64,000 nucleotides of DNA, from the NCBI GenBank assembly GCA_963704835.1, contig CAVPHW010000001.1, forward strand, positions 124,001 to 188,000, given 5' to 3'. Position numbers and translations under genes: made by a program. Source of the DNA: GCA-2746605 sp963704835 (lineage in GTDB: Bacteria > Bacteroidota > Ignavibacteria > Ignavibacteriales > Melioribacteraceae). Position 1 is the stretch's first letter. Every line of letters starts with the position of its first letter. Of this stretch, positions 18,448 to 28,438 are shown piece by piece. The notes under the pieces were generated by a model. It was not told the origin of the DNA, made no database searches, and saw only the letters and a list, made by a program, of their open reading frames with translations.

Positions 18448-19444
18448 TTACGTATGTATTGTTGGCAATTCGGTTAGGTAGTCATTAGTCCAAATATTAT
18501 TCATTGTGTCCTTATCAACATTGCCACCAGATAAAATAACCAACACTCGTTGTTTTGTTTTTTGTGACATCAACCATTTTATAACACCTACCATTGCCAT
18601 AGCACTAGTCGTTTCAATTTGTACTTTTAACAAATGAGTTAACCATTGAGTCCAATAAATTATTCTCTCTTCTTCAGCTTCAAAAAAATCATCTAGCTGC
18701 TGTAGATAGTTAAAAGTAATATCACCAACCGACATTGTTCTTGCTCCATCTGCTATTGTGCTTGGTAGCTCAGTCAATTTTTGAATGGAACCTTTCTGGA
18801 TTGACAAGAAAGCATCATTTGCATTTTGGGGCTCAACACCAACAATTTTAGTTTTGGGAGATATACCTCTAGCTGTAATTAAGGTTCCAGAAAGCAGACC
18901 ACCACCGCCGCAAGGAGCAAAGACAGCATCAATATTCTCTAATTCTTGGAAAGCTTCATAAGCAGCTGTTCCTTGACCGCAAATCACTTCGTCGTGATTA
19001 AATGGAGGTATCCAATAGACTCCATCTTCTTCTTGAAGCATCGATTACTTTTTGATCAGCAATTACTCGGTTTTCAGAAAAATCAATTTTTGCTCCATAA
19101 TAAAGCGTAGCCTGTGCTTTTACCTTTGAAACATTTTTAGGCATATAAATAGTTGAAGATATTCCAAATACCTTTGAAGCCATAGCAATAGCTTGGGCAT
19201 GATTCCCAGAACTATTGGAAATTATATGTTTTGGCTTGTTGTTGTTTTCTATCAACCAGGCAACTGTATTAATTCCTCCGCGGATTTTAAATGAGCCAAT
19301 CTTTTGAAGATTCTCTGCTTTAAAAAATATATCATGCCCTAAAAATTTATTGAGAGTCTGAGAAGATAAAATAGGAGTTTGGTGGACATAGCCATTTATT
19401 CTTCTATTTGCATCTTCTATATTTTTAAGTGAAAGCTTTGTCAT
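18448..19444 (-). pseudogene. Threonine/serine dehydratase, split by one frameshift
   Basis: Two overlapping frames (18998-19444 and 18448-19041) form one fold-type II PLP enzyme. The first has GSFKIRGGINT with the PLP Lys, and SSGNHAQAIAMAS. The second has APCGGGGLLSGTLI, the phosphate-binding glycine loop, and ILSGGNVD. The break is in TCAAGAAGAAGATGG near 19033; removing one A restores ASEEDGVYWIPPF and a 331-residue protein of normal catabolic-dehydratase size. The reaction would be threonine to 2-oxobutyrate, or serine to pyruvate; serine racemase is an alternative for this subgroup. No regulatory ACT domain is present. Confidence 0.88.
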
Positions 19445-19471
19445 GGATTTGTAATAATAGTGATTAGTGTA

Positions 19472-19491
19472 CCGCAGGCATAAGCCTGCGG
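19472..19491. repeat. REP-like GC-rich palindrome
   Basis: CCGCAGGC-ATAA-GCCTGCGG is a perfect 8-bp stem with a four-base loop, flanked by TA and CTA. It is far more GC-rich than its surroundings and sits between the dehydratase start and the dipeptidase stop. This shape matches repetitive extragenic palindromes linked to RAYT transposases, but one copy in the window cannot prove it is repeated. Confidence 0.55.
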
Positions 19492-19498
19492 CTAAGGA

Positions 19499-21313
19499 TT
19501 AATTAGAAAATTGTGTTTTGTGTAGTTCATCAATAGAGCTTAATATCAATTTAATTTTTTCTATTTTTTCAGAAGGTTCATCTTCGCTAGGTTTCATTTT
19601 TAATGCAGAGGAAAAATGATTCATCGCTTTTTGGTAATCTTTTTCAGACAAATATTTATTCCCTTTTTTGATATTTTCTAAATAAGAATTATCAATATTG
19701 GTTTGGATTTCTTTAACCTTTATTGCATCTCCGCCTTCTTTTGCCATCAAGTTGAGGAATTCTTTTGGGTACCCAACTCTTTTGGGCTTTCCGAATTCAT
19801 CCTTTACAACGCCATCCATATATTTCATATTAAGAAATTCAAAAAGTTTTTTCCAGGCATTATAAGTATTTAATCCGGACACATTTGAATATTCTGTCAA
19901 GAAATTTATACACTCTCCTTTTGAGTTTTTTAACAAAGAAAGAGCAGTATTCTCTATTGTTGCTTGATTTGTTAAAAATCCTCCCTCCAATTCATTTTGC
20001 TTTCTTACAAGATCATCTATTGCCAAAGAATAACGGGGATAAACAAAGTTAGAAACTGCATTAAATACCCAGAAAGCTGAATCCCAATTAAATTCACCCA
20101 GAGAAGCTAGTTCTTCTCTAAAATTATAAGGGATTGAATTAATTGAGCAGTACATCGGAGTGTAAACGGTCATATAAGTATCGTCAAGTCCAAACCAAAG
20201 TACGCCACCAATTTCGTTGGGTAAATGGGCGCGTGCTTGAGATACAAAAGAAAATCCGGTCTGATATGTTGAGATTGGTCGTTCATTAAAGTACTTTTCA
20301 TCATTAACTGTAAATGTAAGCGGACTGCAACGATAGGGCATATTATATGAACCAGCAGCAATACCTTTTGTCATATCTAGGTCTGTTCCTTCATAATGAT
20401 CTCTCATTAATTGCATTACATCATGCACAGAAATTTTGTTTTCCGGTTTAATCCACAAAGGCATCCGTTCCACAGATTCTCCTTTTATGTAATTTAAGTA
20501 TTTATCCATGTTTTTGTTAACTCTTCTAAACATCGACCAAACTCTTGCATCGCAAAATCTTATTCCACCAAAATCTAAAGGATTATAAGCTGCTGCAAAA
20601 TCAAAATCCTCGTCTTTTCCATTAAAATATTCTTTCTCTCTAGCAAATGAAATAACATCTTTAGAGTAAAGACAATTTTCGGGGTCATTTAATGGAAATG
20701 TTGTGATGCGCGCCTGGTTAGCATGACCTGAAACAAATCCATCGGGAATTTTTCTTGCAACCCAAACAGCACCAGTGTTTCCTTCACCCTTTCCACTCAT
20801 TTCAAGAATCCACGCCTCATTTTTATCACCAATTGAGAAGGATTCCCCTGAACTGTAATAGCCAAATTCAGAAACAAGATCGGTCATGATTTTAATTGCC
20901 TCTCTTGCTGATTTTGATCTTTGCAAAGCAATATACATTAAACTTCCGTAATCAATCAATCCTTTACTGTCTATTAACTCGTCTCTTCCACCAAAGGTTG
21001 TTTCGCCAATAACTACTTGGTGCTCGTTTATATTGCCAACAACATTATAAGTAACTTCAGCTTGGGGAATTTTGCCCAAATATTTGCCTGTATCCCACTC
21101 ATAAATTTCTAATGTTGCGCCTTTGGGATAAATTGCAGCTTTGAAATGATAAAGTTCGCCGTACAATTCATATGAATCAGCCGAATATGTAATCATAACA
21201 GAGCCATCTGTGCTAGCTCCTTTTGTTACGATAAGATTTGTACAAGCGTTAATTTTAAAATTGAACAAAAATGAAACAGTTAGGATAAGAAAAAACAATT
21301 TATTTTTAATCAT
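19499..21313 (-). CDS. C69 family dipeptidase (secreted)
   Basis: A 604-residue N-terminal-nucleophile hydrolase. A signal peptide (FFLILTVSFLFNFKINA) is followed directly by CTNLIVTKGASTDGS, where the exposed Cys is the nucleophile after cleavage. SGESFSIGDKNEAWILEM and WVARKIPDGFVSGHANQARI are typical of peptidase family C69 (dipeptidase A-like). The long C-terminal part carries a coiled region with a TPR-like sequence (YLENIKKGNKYLSEKDYQKA). It probably trims dipeptides in the periplasm. It is a single minus-strand gene; a small GNAT gene lies 92 bases upstream. Confidence 0.9.
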   Translation of the reverse strand: MIKNKLFFLILTVSFLFNFKINACTNLIVTKGASTDGSVMITYSADSYELYGELYHFKAAIYPKGATLEIYEWDTGKYLGKIPQAEVTYNVVGNINEHQVVIGETTFGGRDELIDSKGLIDYGSLMYIALQRSKSAREAIKIMTDLVSEFGYYSSGESFSIGDKNEAWILEMSGKGEGNTGAVWVARKIPDGFVSGHANQARITTFPLNDPENCLYSKDVISFAREKEYFNGKDEDFDFAAAYNPLDFGGIRFCDARVWSMFRRVNKNMDKYLNYIKGESVERMPLWIKPENKISVHDVMQLMRDHYEGTDLDMTKGIAAGSYNMPYRCSPLTFTVNDEKYFNERPISTYQTGFSFVSQARAHLPNEIGGVLWFGLDDTYMTVYTPMYCSINSIPYNFREELASLGEFNWDSAFWVFNAVSNFVYPRYSLAIDDLVRKQNELEGGFLTNQATIENTALSLLKNSKGECINFLTEYSNVSGLNTYNAWKKLFEFLNMKYMDGVVKDEFGKPKRVGYPKEFLNLMAKEGGDAIKVKEIQTNIDNSYLENIKKGNKYLSEKDYQKAMNHFSSALKMKPSEDEPSEKIEKIKLILSSIDELHKTQFSN

Positions 21314-21405
21314 GATTCTCTTCTTTTAGTGGTGAAGTACTATTTAATATATAAGATTAAAAGTTAGCCAAAAGGGATGAAAAAAGAAATTGGACAGCGC
21401 ACACC

Positions 21406-21813
21406 TTATTTCAGGTTGTTAATATCATCTAAAAAGTAGCAATATTCAAATTGAGTCATTCCAATTTTAGGATAATATGGTATTGCATCTGGCGCGGCGA
21501 GCAAAATCAGTTTTGCTTTTGGGGTAGCCAATTTAGTTTGCCGAATCAATTCCTTTCCAACCCCTTGTTTTTGATAATCTACGTCGACCGCAAGATCAGA
21601 TAAATAAGTACAGTATTGAAAGTCTGTAAGAGAACGAGAAACTCCTATTAGTTTACCATTTTCCCGAGCAGTAACAATTAAATTGCCAAGTTCTAACATT
21701 TTTTGAAGCCTTTCAGGTTCACTAATAGGTCTTCTTACACCTAATGTGGACTTAACTAAAACTTCTTTAAATTCCTCTACTGTCAATTCCTTCTCAATTG
21801 CGTACTTAATCAT
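21406..21813 (-). CDS. GNAT family N-acetyltransferase
   Basis: A 135-residue acetyltransferase. The acetyl-CoA loop is YQKQGVGKELIRQTK (Q/RxxGxG/A) preceded by the strand LSDLAVDVD. SRSLTDFQYCTYLSDLAV lies before it and AKLILLAAPDAIPYYPKIGM after, with the terminal YFLDD strand. This is the minimal single-domain GNAT fold. Substrate unknown. It sits 22 bases downstream of the Gfo/Idh/MocA oxidoreductase on the same strand, so may be its operon partner. Confidence 0.85.
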   Translation of the reverse strand: MIKYAIEKELTVEEFKEVLVKSTLGVRRPISEPERLQKMLELGNLIVTARENGKLIGVSRSLTDFQYCTYLSDLAVDVDYQKQGVGKELIRQTKLATPKAKLILLAAPDAIPYYPKIGMTQFEYCYFLDDINNLK

Positions 21814-21835
21814 ATTGTTCTCTCATTTGGAAGGA

Positions 21836-22822
21836 TTATTCAAATGAATATTTTAATCCAATTGTTTTACGAATATTATCCATAAGTAATAAGTTTTCTA
21901 AAGTTTGGCTTAACGGCATAATTGAGCTTTCTAACTTGCCGGCCTTCATACAATTAGTTGCTTCTTCAATCTGATATTCAAATCCAGAAGATTTAAATGG
22001 ACGAGTTTCAACAAATTCTTGCTCGCCCAAGTAAAGAGTAGCTTTTGTTGCTCCCCAAAACATACCGTGGATTCTAATATAGCCTTTTGTACCATATATT
22101 AAAAAGTCATTCTCATTTGTTGACAAAAAGTTGCAGCTAAATTGAGAAACGGCACCATTGTTGTATTTTAAATTAACGGCAAGCATTTCATCAACTTTAG
22201 TTTCGCCCAAATGGGCAACTGCAGAAAACGATTCTGGGTTTTGCTGCATCAACCATTGAGAAATTGAAATAGGATAAATCCCTAAATCTAAAAGCGCGCC
22301 GCCTGCCAAACTATTATTAAATTTTCTATCTTCTAAATTACGTTCAAAGTTAAATCCAAATGTTGAAGTTAATAATTTTATCCCACCAATCTTCTCGTCT
22401 GCAATCCACTTTTTAACTACGTTATAAATTGGTAGATAACGAGTCCATAAAGCTTCCATTAGAAAAACATTTTTTCTGCTTGCTAAATCAATTAAGATTT
22501 TCGCTTCATTTGCATTTACAGTAAAGGGTTTTTCGCAAAGAACCGACTTGCCAGCTTCTAGACAAAGTTTAGTGTTTTCAAAATGAAACCGATGTGGAGT
22601 GGCAACATATATTGCATCAACTTTAGGGTCTCTTGTTAATTCCTCATATGAATTATAGCTTTTAATTGCACCATACTCTTTTGAAAAGCTTTTTGCCCTA
22701 TCCAGATTGCTGCTTGCGACAGCATATAGTATTGCATTATCAACAACTTTAAGACCTTGTGCAAATTTATTGGCTATTCTGCCCGGACCAATGATTCCCC
22801 AATTAAAAACTTTGTTCTCCAT
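21836..22822 (-). CDS. Gfo/Idh/MocA family oxidoreductase
   Basis: A 328-residue NAD(P)-dependent dehydrogenase. The N-terminal Rossmann motif is GIIGPGRIANKFAQGL, VDAIYVATPHRFHFE follows, and LCEKPFTVN carries the EKP Lys of the active site. The C-terminal alpha/beta substrate domain has GGALLDLGIYPISIS. The layout resembles trans-1,2-dihydrobenzene-1,2-diol dehydrogenase and related sugar or inositol dehydrogenases. The substrate cannot be read from sequence. It lies 11 bases from the SdpI-type gene upstream. Confidence 0.9.
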   Translation of the reverse strand: MENKVFNWGIIGPGRIANKFAQGLKVVDNAILYAVASSNLDRAKSFSKEYGAIKSYNSYEELTRDPKVDAIYVATPHRFHFENTKLCLEAGKSVLCEKPFTVNANEAKILIDLASRKNVFLMEALWTRYLPIYNVVKKWIADEKIGGIKLLTSTFGFNFERNLEDRKFNNSLAGGALLDLGIYPISISQWLMQQNPESFSAVAHLGETKVDEMLAVNLKYNNGAVSQFSCNFLSTNENDFLIYGTKGYIRIHGMFWGATKATLYLGEQEFVETRPFKSSGFEYQIEEATNCMKAGKLESSIMPLSQTLENLLLMDNIRKTIGLKYSFE

Positions 22823-22833
22823 AACTTCCCAAT

Positions 22834-23199
22834 TTATTTTTTGTTAAAATAACTTAAACTAATTTTGTTTGCTACTTTGTAAGATAATACAACAAGCAGA
22901 ACAGAGCCGAATATCAAAATCGTAAGTAGTATGTAAATCATTAAAAATGCAGGCTCAATTGGATATAATATAAAATATAAAGACAATATTGAAGTTATTA
23001 TGCCAAATAAAAATATATATTTTCCAATTATAGAATTTACATCAAGCCAAATGCTTTCATTTTGCATAGTTTGCGGTAATCTTATTCCGTACCAATGATT
23101 AATTTTAATTTTTCTTTTAATAAGTGGAATTGCTAAAATTGCAAAAAGTATTCCGGTAAAGAAAATTATTATTAAACTAGTTAGCATGCTCAACTCCAA
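22834..23199 (-). CDS. SdpI family membrane protein
   Basis: A 121-residue membrane protein with three hydrophobic segments. KINHWYGIRLPQTMQNESIWLDVNSIIGKYIF is the SdpI/YhfL family signature (N-x-WYG-x-R-x-P-x-T, then a W and a glycine-containing helix). The Bacillus SdpI gives immunity to the SdpC toxin; most homologues have no known role, and no toxin gene is adjacent. It is first in a short minus-strand run with the oxidoreductase and GNAT genes. Confidence 0.78.
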   Translation of the reverse strand: MELSMLTSLIIIFFTGILFAILAIPLIKRKIKINHWYGIRLPQTMQNESIWLDVNSIIGKYIFLFGIITSILSLYFILYPIEPAFLMIYILLTILIFGSVLLVVLSYKVANKISLSYFNKK

Positions 23200-23329
23200 A
23201 TACTAGAAAAAAAATCATAAATGAATAGCCTACTAAATTTAATCATTCTATACAGAAACTTTTCTGATAATTTTTTGGTATCAGACATATTATTTATCTT
23301 TATAACATAATTTAAAAACAATCACAAAC

Positions 23330-24595
23330 ATGAGAAACAACCCCATTATATTTTTAGCAATTTTTAGTGCAATAATTTTACTAATTGATTTTTATGCCTA
23401 CCGGGGAGTTAAAAAACTTATTTGTGATTTAAGCAAAACGATAAAGCAAATAATTAAAATACTATTCTGGATCGTCCCATTTTTGCTTATTATTGGACTG
23501 GTTCTGATTTCACAAATTAAAAATATTGTTTCCCCCGAAGAGTATTTGATTTTCTTCCATTTTACTTCTGGAGCCTTTATTCTGTTTTATGTTCCCAAAT
23601 TAATTTTCATAGTTTTTAATTTTATTGATGATTTGATTAAAGGAAGCGTGCGGTTATTTACCTGGAAAAAGGAAAAAAAGAATATTGTAACGGGGGCAAA
23701 CAAGATAACACGCAGTCAGTTCTTAACTAAAACAGGTATTGTGATTGCCGGAATTCCCTTTCTTGCTCTTGCTTACGGAATTGGCTGGGGAAGATTTGAT
23801 TTAACCGTAAGAAAATTAAAACTAAGATTTAAGAATTTACCCAAAAATTTTAATGGATTTAGAATAATCCAAATCTCCGATTTTCATCTTGGCAGTTTGC
23901 TGAATCACATTTCATTCGTTCAAGAGACTGTTGAAAAAGTAAACTCATTAAAGCCCGATCTTATTTTATTTACAGGTGATTTAGTAAATAATACATCGGA
24001 AGAAATGGAAAAGTTTTTACCGATTTTGAGTAAGTTAAAATCAAAACATGGTAATTTTTCCATTCTTGGCAATCATGATTATGGTGAATATGTTAGATGG
24101 GAATCTGAAGAAGCAAAAGACTCTAATTTGAAAAGGCTAAAGCAATTGCAGAGAGAAGTTGGTTTTGATGTAATACTAAATGACAATAGAAAAATTAAAA
24201 TTGATGATGAAGAAATAGAATTAATTGGAGTTGAAAACTGGGGACTTCCACCATTTCCTCAATATGGCGATTTGAAAAAGGCTTTAACAAATGCTAAGGG
24301 AGAATCATTCAAGGTTTTAATGTCACACGATCCAACTCATTGGGACGAGCAAGTTTTAGAACATACAAATATTGATCTTACACTTTCTGGTCACACACAC
24401 GGTGCACAGTTTGGAATAGAGATTCCGGGCTGGAGATGGAGTCCGGTAAACATAAGGTACAAACGTTGGGGCGGACTTTACTCTGAAGGCGAACAACATC
24501 TTTATGTAAATACTGGAGTTGGATTTATTGGCTTCCCCGGTAGAGTTGGGATGCCTCCGGAAATTACTTTAATAGAGTTGGAAAGCAATTCTTAG
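23330..24595 (+). CDS. Membrane-anchored metallophosphoesterase (YkuE type)
   Basis: A 421-residue protein with three N-terminal membrane segments (residues 5-25, 42-63, 70-95) and a fourth hydrophobic stretch preceded by TRSQFLTKTG. The catalytic domain has all calcineurin-like motifs: ISDFHLGS, FTGDLVNN, LGNHDYGEY, MSHDPTHWD and SGHTHGAQFG, the dimetal ligands. It probably cleaves phosphoesters or lipid pyrophosphate at the outer face of the inner membrane; UDP-diacylglucosamine hydrolysis is one known activity in the wider family. It ends in a 4-base convergent overlap with the hydroxyproline oxidase gene. Confidence 0.92.
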   Translation: MRNNPIIFLAIFSAIILLIDFYAYRGVKKLICDLSKTIKQIIKILFWIVPFLLIIGLVLISQIKNIVSPEEYLIFFHFTSGAFILFYVPKLIFIVFNFIDDLIKGSVRLFTWKKEKKNIVTGANKITRSQFLTKTGIVIAGIPFLALAYGIGWGRFDLTVRKLKLRFKNLPKNFNGFRIIQISDFHLGSLLNHISFVQETVEKVNSLKPDLILFTGDLVNNTSEEMEKFLPILSKLKSKHGNFSILGNHDYGEYVRWESEEAKDSNLKRLKQLQREVGFDVILNDNRKIKIDDEEIELIGVENWGLPPFPQYGDLKKALTNAKGESFKVLMSHDPTHWDEQVLEHTNIDLTLSGHTHGAQFGIEIPGWRWSPVNIRYKRWGGLYSEGEQHLYVNTGVGFIGFPGRVGMPPEITLIELESNS

Positions 24596-25840
24596 TTATA
24601 CCTCTCAGGTAGGAAAGAACAAATATCAATTGAGGTTTTTGTCTCTGAAATTATTTCAGAAATTAACTTACCGGTCGCTGGTCCGAGGCTTAAACCCAAC
24701 ATTGCATGTCCGGTAGCAACAAATAGATTGCTGTAGTCATTGCTTTTTCCAATGTAGGGCAACCCATCCGGCGAACATGGTCTTAATCCATACCAAACAT
24801 TTTCTTTATTAGGCATTTCTACTTTTAATTGAGGATAATAATTATTAAAAGAATTTACCATTCCTATAATTCTATTCATTCTAATTTTAGTATTAATTGT
24901 ATCAATTTCCATTGTTCCAGCAATTCTTAATTCATTTATCATTGGAGTTACAGCAACACGAGCATCAACAAGAATTGAAGGAATTGTTGGAAAGTTGTTT
25001 TCTATAGCAAAATTAAAACTATATCCTTTTCCTGCCATTAAAGGAATATTTAGATTTAGTTTCTTCAATAAATTTGCAGACCATACTCCTGAAGCAAATA
25101 CAAAAGAATCACCATCAAATATTCTTTGTTACACTTGAAACACTAATTACATTTTTGTTTTTAATATTTATTTCTGAGATTGCTGTATTGGCAATAAATT
25201 CAACTTTATTCAACTTTAAATATTCTACCAAGTTTTGCATTAAAATATTGGGAACGAGGTGAGAATCATTCAAATAGTGAATTCCACCGAGCACATTATA
25301 TTCGCAATTTGGGTCAAGTATTTTTAGATCTGATTGAGAAAGAATATTTGTTTTGATTCCGTACTCGTCTGCAATTTTTGCTAATTTATATTCTTCCTCA
25401 GCAGTTTCTTCATTTTTGTAAAGCATTAACAGTCCTTTCGAGTTTAATTGAAAGGAATTATTAAACTCTTCCATAATTTCATTATAAAGATTCGCACTTA
25501 AAAACGATATGTTACGTAATGGTAAAATGGAGTTTTTAACGTGATTAGAATTAGCTTCTTTAGAAAATCGAATGCACCAGGAAATAAAGTCTTTATTCAG
25601 ATTTGGATGAAACGAAAAAGGGGAACGTTTATTAAACATCCATTTAATTGCTTTTGGAACAACACCAGGAGCTGCAAGTGGAATTATATGACTTGGAACT
25701 ACCAAACCAGCATTGCCATGTGAACAGCCGTGGTTAAAATTGGCGTTATCAATAATTGTAATTTGGTAGTTGAGTTTGCTTAAATAGTAGGCTGAAAATA
25801 ATCCAGATACTCCACCGCCAACAATCACAACTTTTTTCAT
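24592..25840 (-). pseudogene. FAD-dependent D-hydroxyproline dehydrogenase (DadA-like), one frameshift
   Basis: Two frames (25115-25840 and 24592-25068) belong to one DAO-fold flavoenzyme. The first begins KKVVIVGGGVSGLFSAYYLS, the GxGxxG FAD site, followed by GCSHGNAGLVVPSH typical of DadA-like amino acid dehydrogenases. The second has SFVFASGVWSANL (just upstream of its start codon), LRPCSPDGLPYIG and TGHAMLGLSLGPATGKL. The break is in ACAAAGAATATTTGATGG near 25107-25115; one A too many. Corrected length is 415 residues, normal for the family. In this operon it should oxidise cis-4-hydroxy-D-proline to pyrroline-4-hydroxy-2-carboxylate. Confidence 0.88.
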
Positions 25841-25852
25841 AACGAATGGTTC

Positions 25853-26855
25853 CTAGATTACCTGGAAGCCGTGTGCGTAAGGATCATCGTCATCAATAAT
25901 AATGGTATTGAACCCTGTAACTTTTGCCCATCCCTCAATGCTTGGTATTATAGCTTTGAACTCACCAACACGAGTTTCTTCCTCAACAATTCCTGTAAAA
26001 GTTGAGCCAATAAAACTCTCGTGTATAAATTTATCACCAACCTTTAACTTGCCTTTATTAAACCATTGTGCCATTCTAGCAGAAGTGCCTGTTCCGCAAG
26101 GTGATCTGTCTATAGCTTTGTCTCCGTAAAAAACTGCATTTCTTGCATCCGCTTCGGGGGAGATTGTTTGTCCAGTCCATTGAATATGACTTACACCAGA
26201 AATTAATTTGTTTTCAGGATGTTCAAAAAGGTACTTCTTGTTTATCTCAGTTCGTATTTCTCTACTAAAACTAATTAGCTGATCGGCAGTATAGTTTTCA
26301 ATTCCATTAAAGTTTTCTTGGGGATCAATAATTGCATAAAAATTTCCACCATATGATACATCAAATGACAACTCACCTAATTGTGGACTTTGTACCGTTA
26401 AGTTTTCTGCAGCCAAATAAGAGGCAACATTAGTAAGTCTGACTGATTTTACTTGATCCCCAACTTGATTGTAATCCACAAGAACCAATCCAGCCGGGGT
26501 TTCTAATCTAACTTTCCCTTTCATTTTTGGAGCAATTAGCCCCTGCTCAATGGCAATAGTAATCAGACCAATTGTTCCATGCCCACACATGGGTAAACAA
26601 CCGCTAGTTTCAATAAACAAAACACTAGTATCATTTTGGGGATCACTAGGAGGATACAAAATACTTCCCGACATCATATCGTGACCGCGTGGCTCAAACA
26701 TTAGTCCTTTTCTAATCCAATCGAATTCTTCAAGAAAATGCAAGACTTTTTTCAAAAATGGATTCGCCTTTCAAAATTGGTGCACCACTTATTACAATTC
26801 TTACCGGATTTCCGCAGGTATGCCCATCAATGCATTGAAATGTTTTCTTTGCCAT
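25853..26855 (-). pseudogene. 4-hydroxyproline 2-epimerase, one frameshift
   Basis: The main frame (25853-26755) lacks the N-terminus, which is found upstream from ATG 26855 as MAKKTFQCIDGHTCGNPVR. The break is in ATTTTTGAAAAAAGTC near 26748; six A instead of five. Repair gives 333 residues, the family norm. Both catalytic cysteines of proline-racemase-fold epimerases are present: LPMCGHGTIG and SPCGTGTSARM, so it is an epimerase, not a dehydratase (which has Thr at the second site). It converts trans-4-hydroxy-L-proline to cis-4-hydroxy-D-proline. It lies 5 bases after the aldehyde dehydrogenase stop and 12 before the oxidase. Confidence 0.92.
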
Positions 26856-26860
26856 GTTTC

Positions 26861-28438
26861 TTATATTTTCGCTTGAGTAAAGCTATTGTTAACCAATCGC
26901 CATATATTTAATGGGTTTGTGTTTTTGAGTTCATTTGGTAGAAGTTCATCGGGCCAATCTTGAAAACTAATTGGTCTAGTAAACCTTTTAATTGCATCAG
27001 TACCAACGGAGGTAAACCTCGAATCAGTTGTTGCCGGATAAGGACCGCCATGATGCATTGAAGAACAAACCTCTACTCCGGTTGGAACTCCGTTATAGAT
27101 TAATCTGCCTACTTTATCTTTAACTATGATTAATAATTCTTTTTGTTCATTTAATTCTTTGGCTTCTGCCTGAAATGTAGCAGTCAGCTGCCCCTCAAGG
27201 CTACTAGCTACGGAGATCATTTCTTCATAATTCTTACATTTAACAATAAGTGAAAAAGGACCAAAAACCTCCTGATGTAAATCTGGATTAGAAATAAATG
27301 TTTTTGCATCAACAGAAATAACCGTTGGTGTTGCTAGTTCTTCTGAATCAGTCGAGCTTCCTTCAAGCTTTATGCCCTTTTTCTTAAGCATACTATTTCG
27401 TTTTGAAATATAATTTTGCGTAATTCCTTTATTTAACATTTTTCCCGGCGTAGAATTTCTTATGCTTTCCGAAAGAGAAGTTATAAATGATAGCAGAGAA
27501 TCATTTTCAATTGTAATTATTAATCCTGGATTAGTGCAAAACTGACCAACGCCTAAAGTGATAGAACCAGCAAGATTTTCTGCCAGAATCTTTGTATTGT
27601 TTTTCATTTTTTCAGGTAGAATGAAAACCGGATTTGTGCTTCCCATTTCTGCGAAAACTGGAATTGGTTCTTCTCTTTTATTTGCTAAATCAAACAATGC
27701 TTTCCCTCCAGTAAAAGAGCCAGTGAAAGCTACAGATTTAATCTCCGGATGCGAGACTAATTTACTTCCAACTTCAAATCCAGAATCATTTAGAAATGAG
27801 AAAACACCATTTGGCATGTTTGTTTTATCGGCAGCTTTAATAATCGCAGAAGCAACAAGTTCGCCAGTTCCCGGATGCGACGGATGTGATTTTACAATAA
27901 CTGGACAACCAGAAGCTAGTGCAGATGCAGTATCGCCACCAGCTGTAGAAAATGCTAATGGAAAATTACTTGCGCCAAAAACCACAACTGGTCCAACAGC
28001 TTGTCTAAATTTTCTCAAGTCGGATTTAGGAATTGGTTCTCTTTCTGGCAGTGCGGTATCAATTGTAGCTTCCACCCAAGAACCTTCTCGCAAGAGTGAG
28101 GCAAACATTTTAAGTTGATTAACTGTTCTTCCTCTTTCTCCAATTATTCTACCTTCTGGCAAAGCTGATTCGGACATCGCTGTTTTAATTAGTTCATCAC
28201 CAAGACTTAAAATTTCTTCGGCTATTACATCAAGAAATTGTGCTTTTTGCTCTCCAGAAAAATTCTTGTAAACAGAAAACGCATTCTTTGCTAATTTAAC
28301 TGACTCGTTTACCTCTTCTTCTGTAGCGCAAAAAAAAGTTTGATCATGCATATTAAAATCAACTGGATTGTAAGCATGAAATGTTTTTCCACTTAAGTTT
28401 GAAAGTTTATTGCCAATATAGTTCTTACCAGTTATCAT
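26861..28438 (-). CDS. 2,5-dioxovalerate (alpha-ketoglutarate semialdehyde) dehydrogenase
   Basis: A 525-residue NAD(P)-dependent aldehyde dehydrogenase. GASNFPLAFSTAGGDTASALASG is shortened here to GASNFPLAFSTAG plus SALASGCPVIVKSHPSHPGT, the coenzyme site. The general base Glu is in FAEMGSTNP and the nucleophile Cys in GVGQFCTNPG. The family of long ALDHs with an N-terminal TGKNYIGN motif oxidises alpha-ketoglutarate semialdehyde to 2-oxoglutarate, the final step of hydroxyproline and some sugar-acid pathways. It directly abuts the deaminase gene upstream (zero spacing), which makes its substrate. Confidence 0.93.
   Translation of the reverse strand: MITGKNYIGNKLSNLSGKTFHAYNPVDFNMHDQTFFCATEEEVNESVKLAKNAFSVYKNFSGEQKAQFLDVIAEEILSLGDELIKTAMSESALPEGRIIGERGRTVNQLKMFASLLREGSWVEATIDTALPEREPIPKSDLRKFRQAVGPVVVFGASNFPLAFSTAGGDTASALASGCPVIVKSHPSHPGTGELVASAIIKAADKTNMPNGVFSFLNDSGFEVGSKLVSHPEIKSVAFTGSFTGGKALFDLANKREEPIPVFAEMGSTNPVFILPEKMKNNTKILAENLAGSITLGVGQFCTNPGLIITIENDSLLSFITSLSESIRNSTPGKMLNKGITQNYISKRNSMLKKKGIKLEGSSTDSEELATPTVISVDAKTFISNPDLHQEVFGPFSLIVKCKNYEEMISVASSLEGQLTATFQAEAKELNEQKELLIIVKDKVGRLIYNGVPTGVEVCSSMHHGGPYPATTDSRFTSVGTDAIKRFTRPISFQDWPDELLPNELKNTNPLNIWRLVNNSFTQAKI

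Noticed and set aside
27558..28118. 186-codon open frame on the plus strand
   Set aside because: It is fully antisense to the aldehyde dehydrogenase gene, has no family motif, and no start context. Open by codon composition only.
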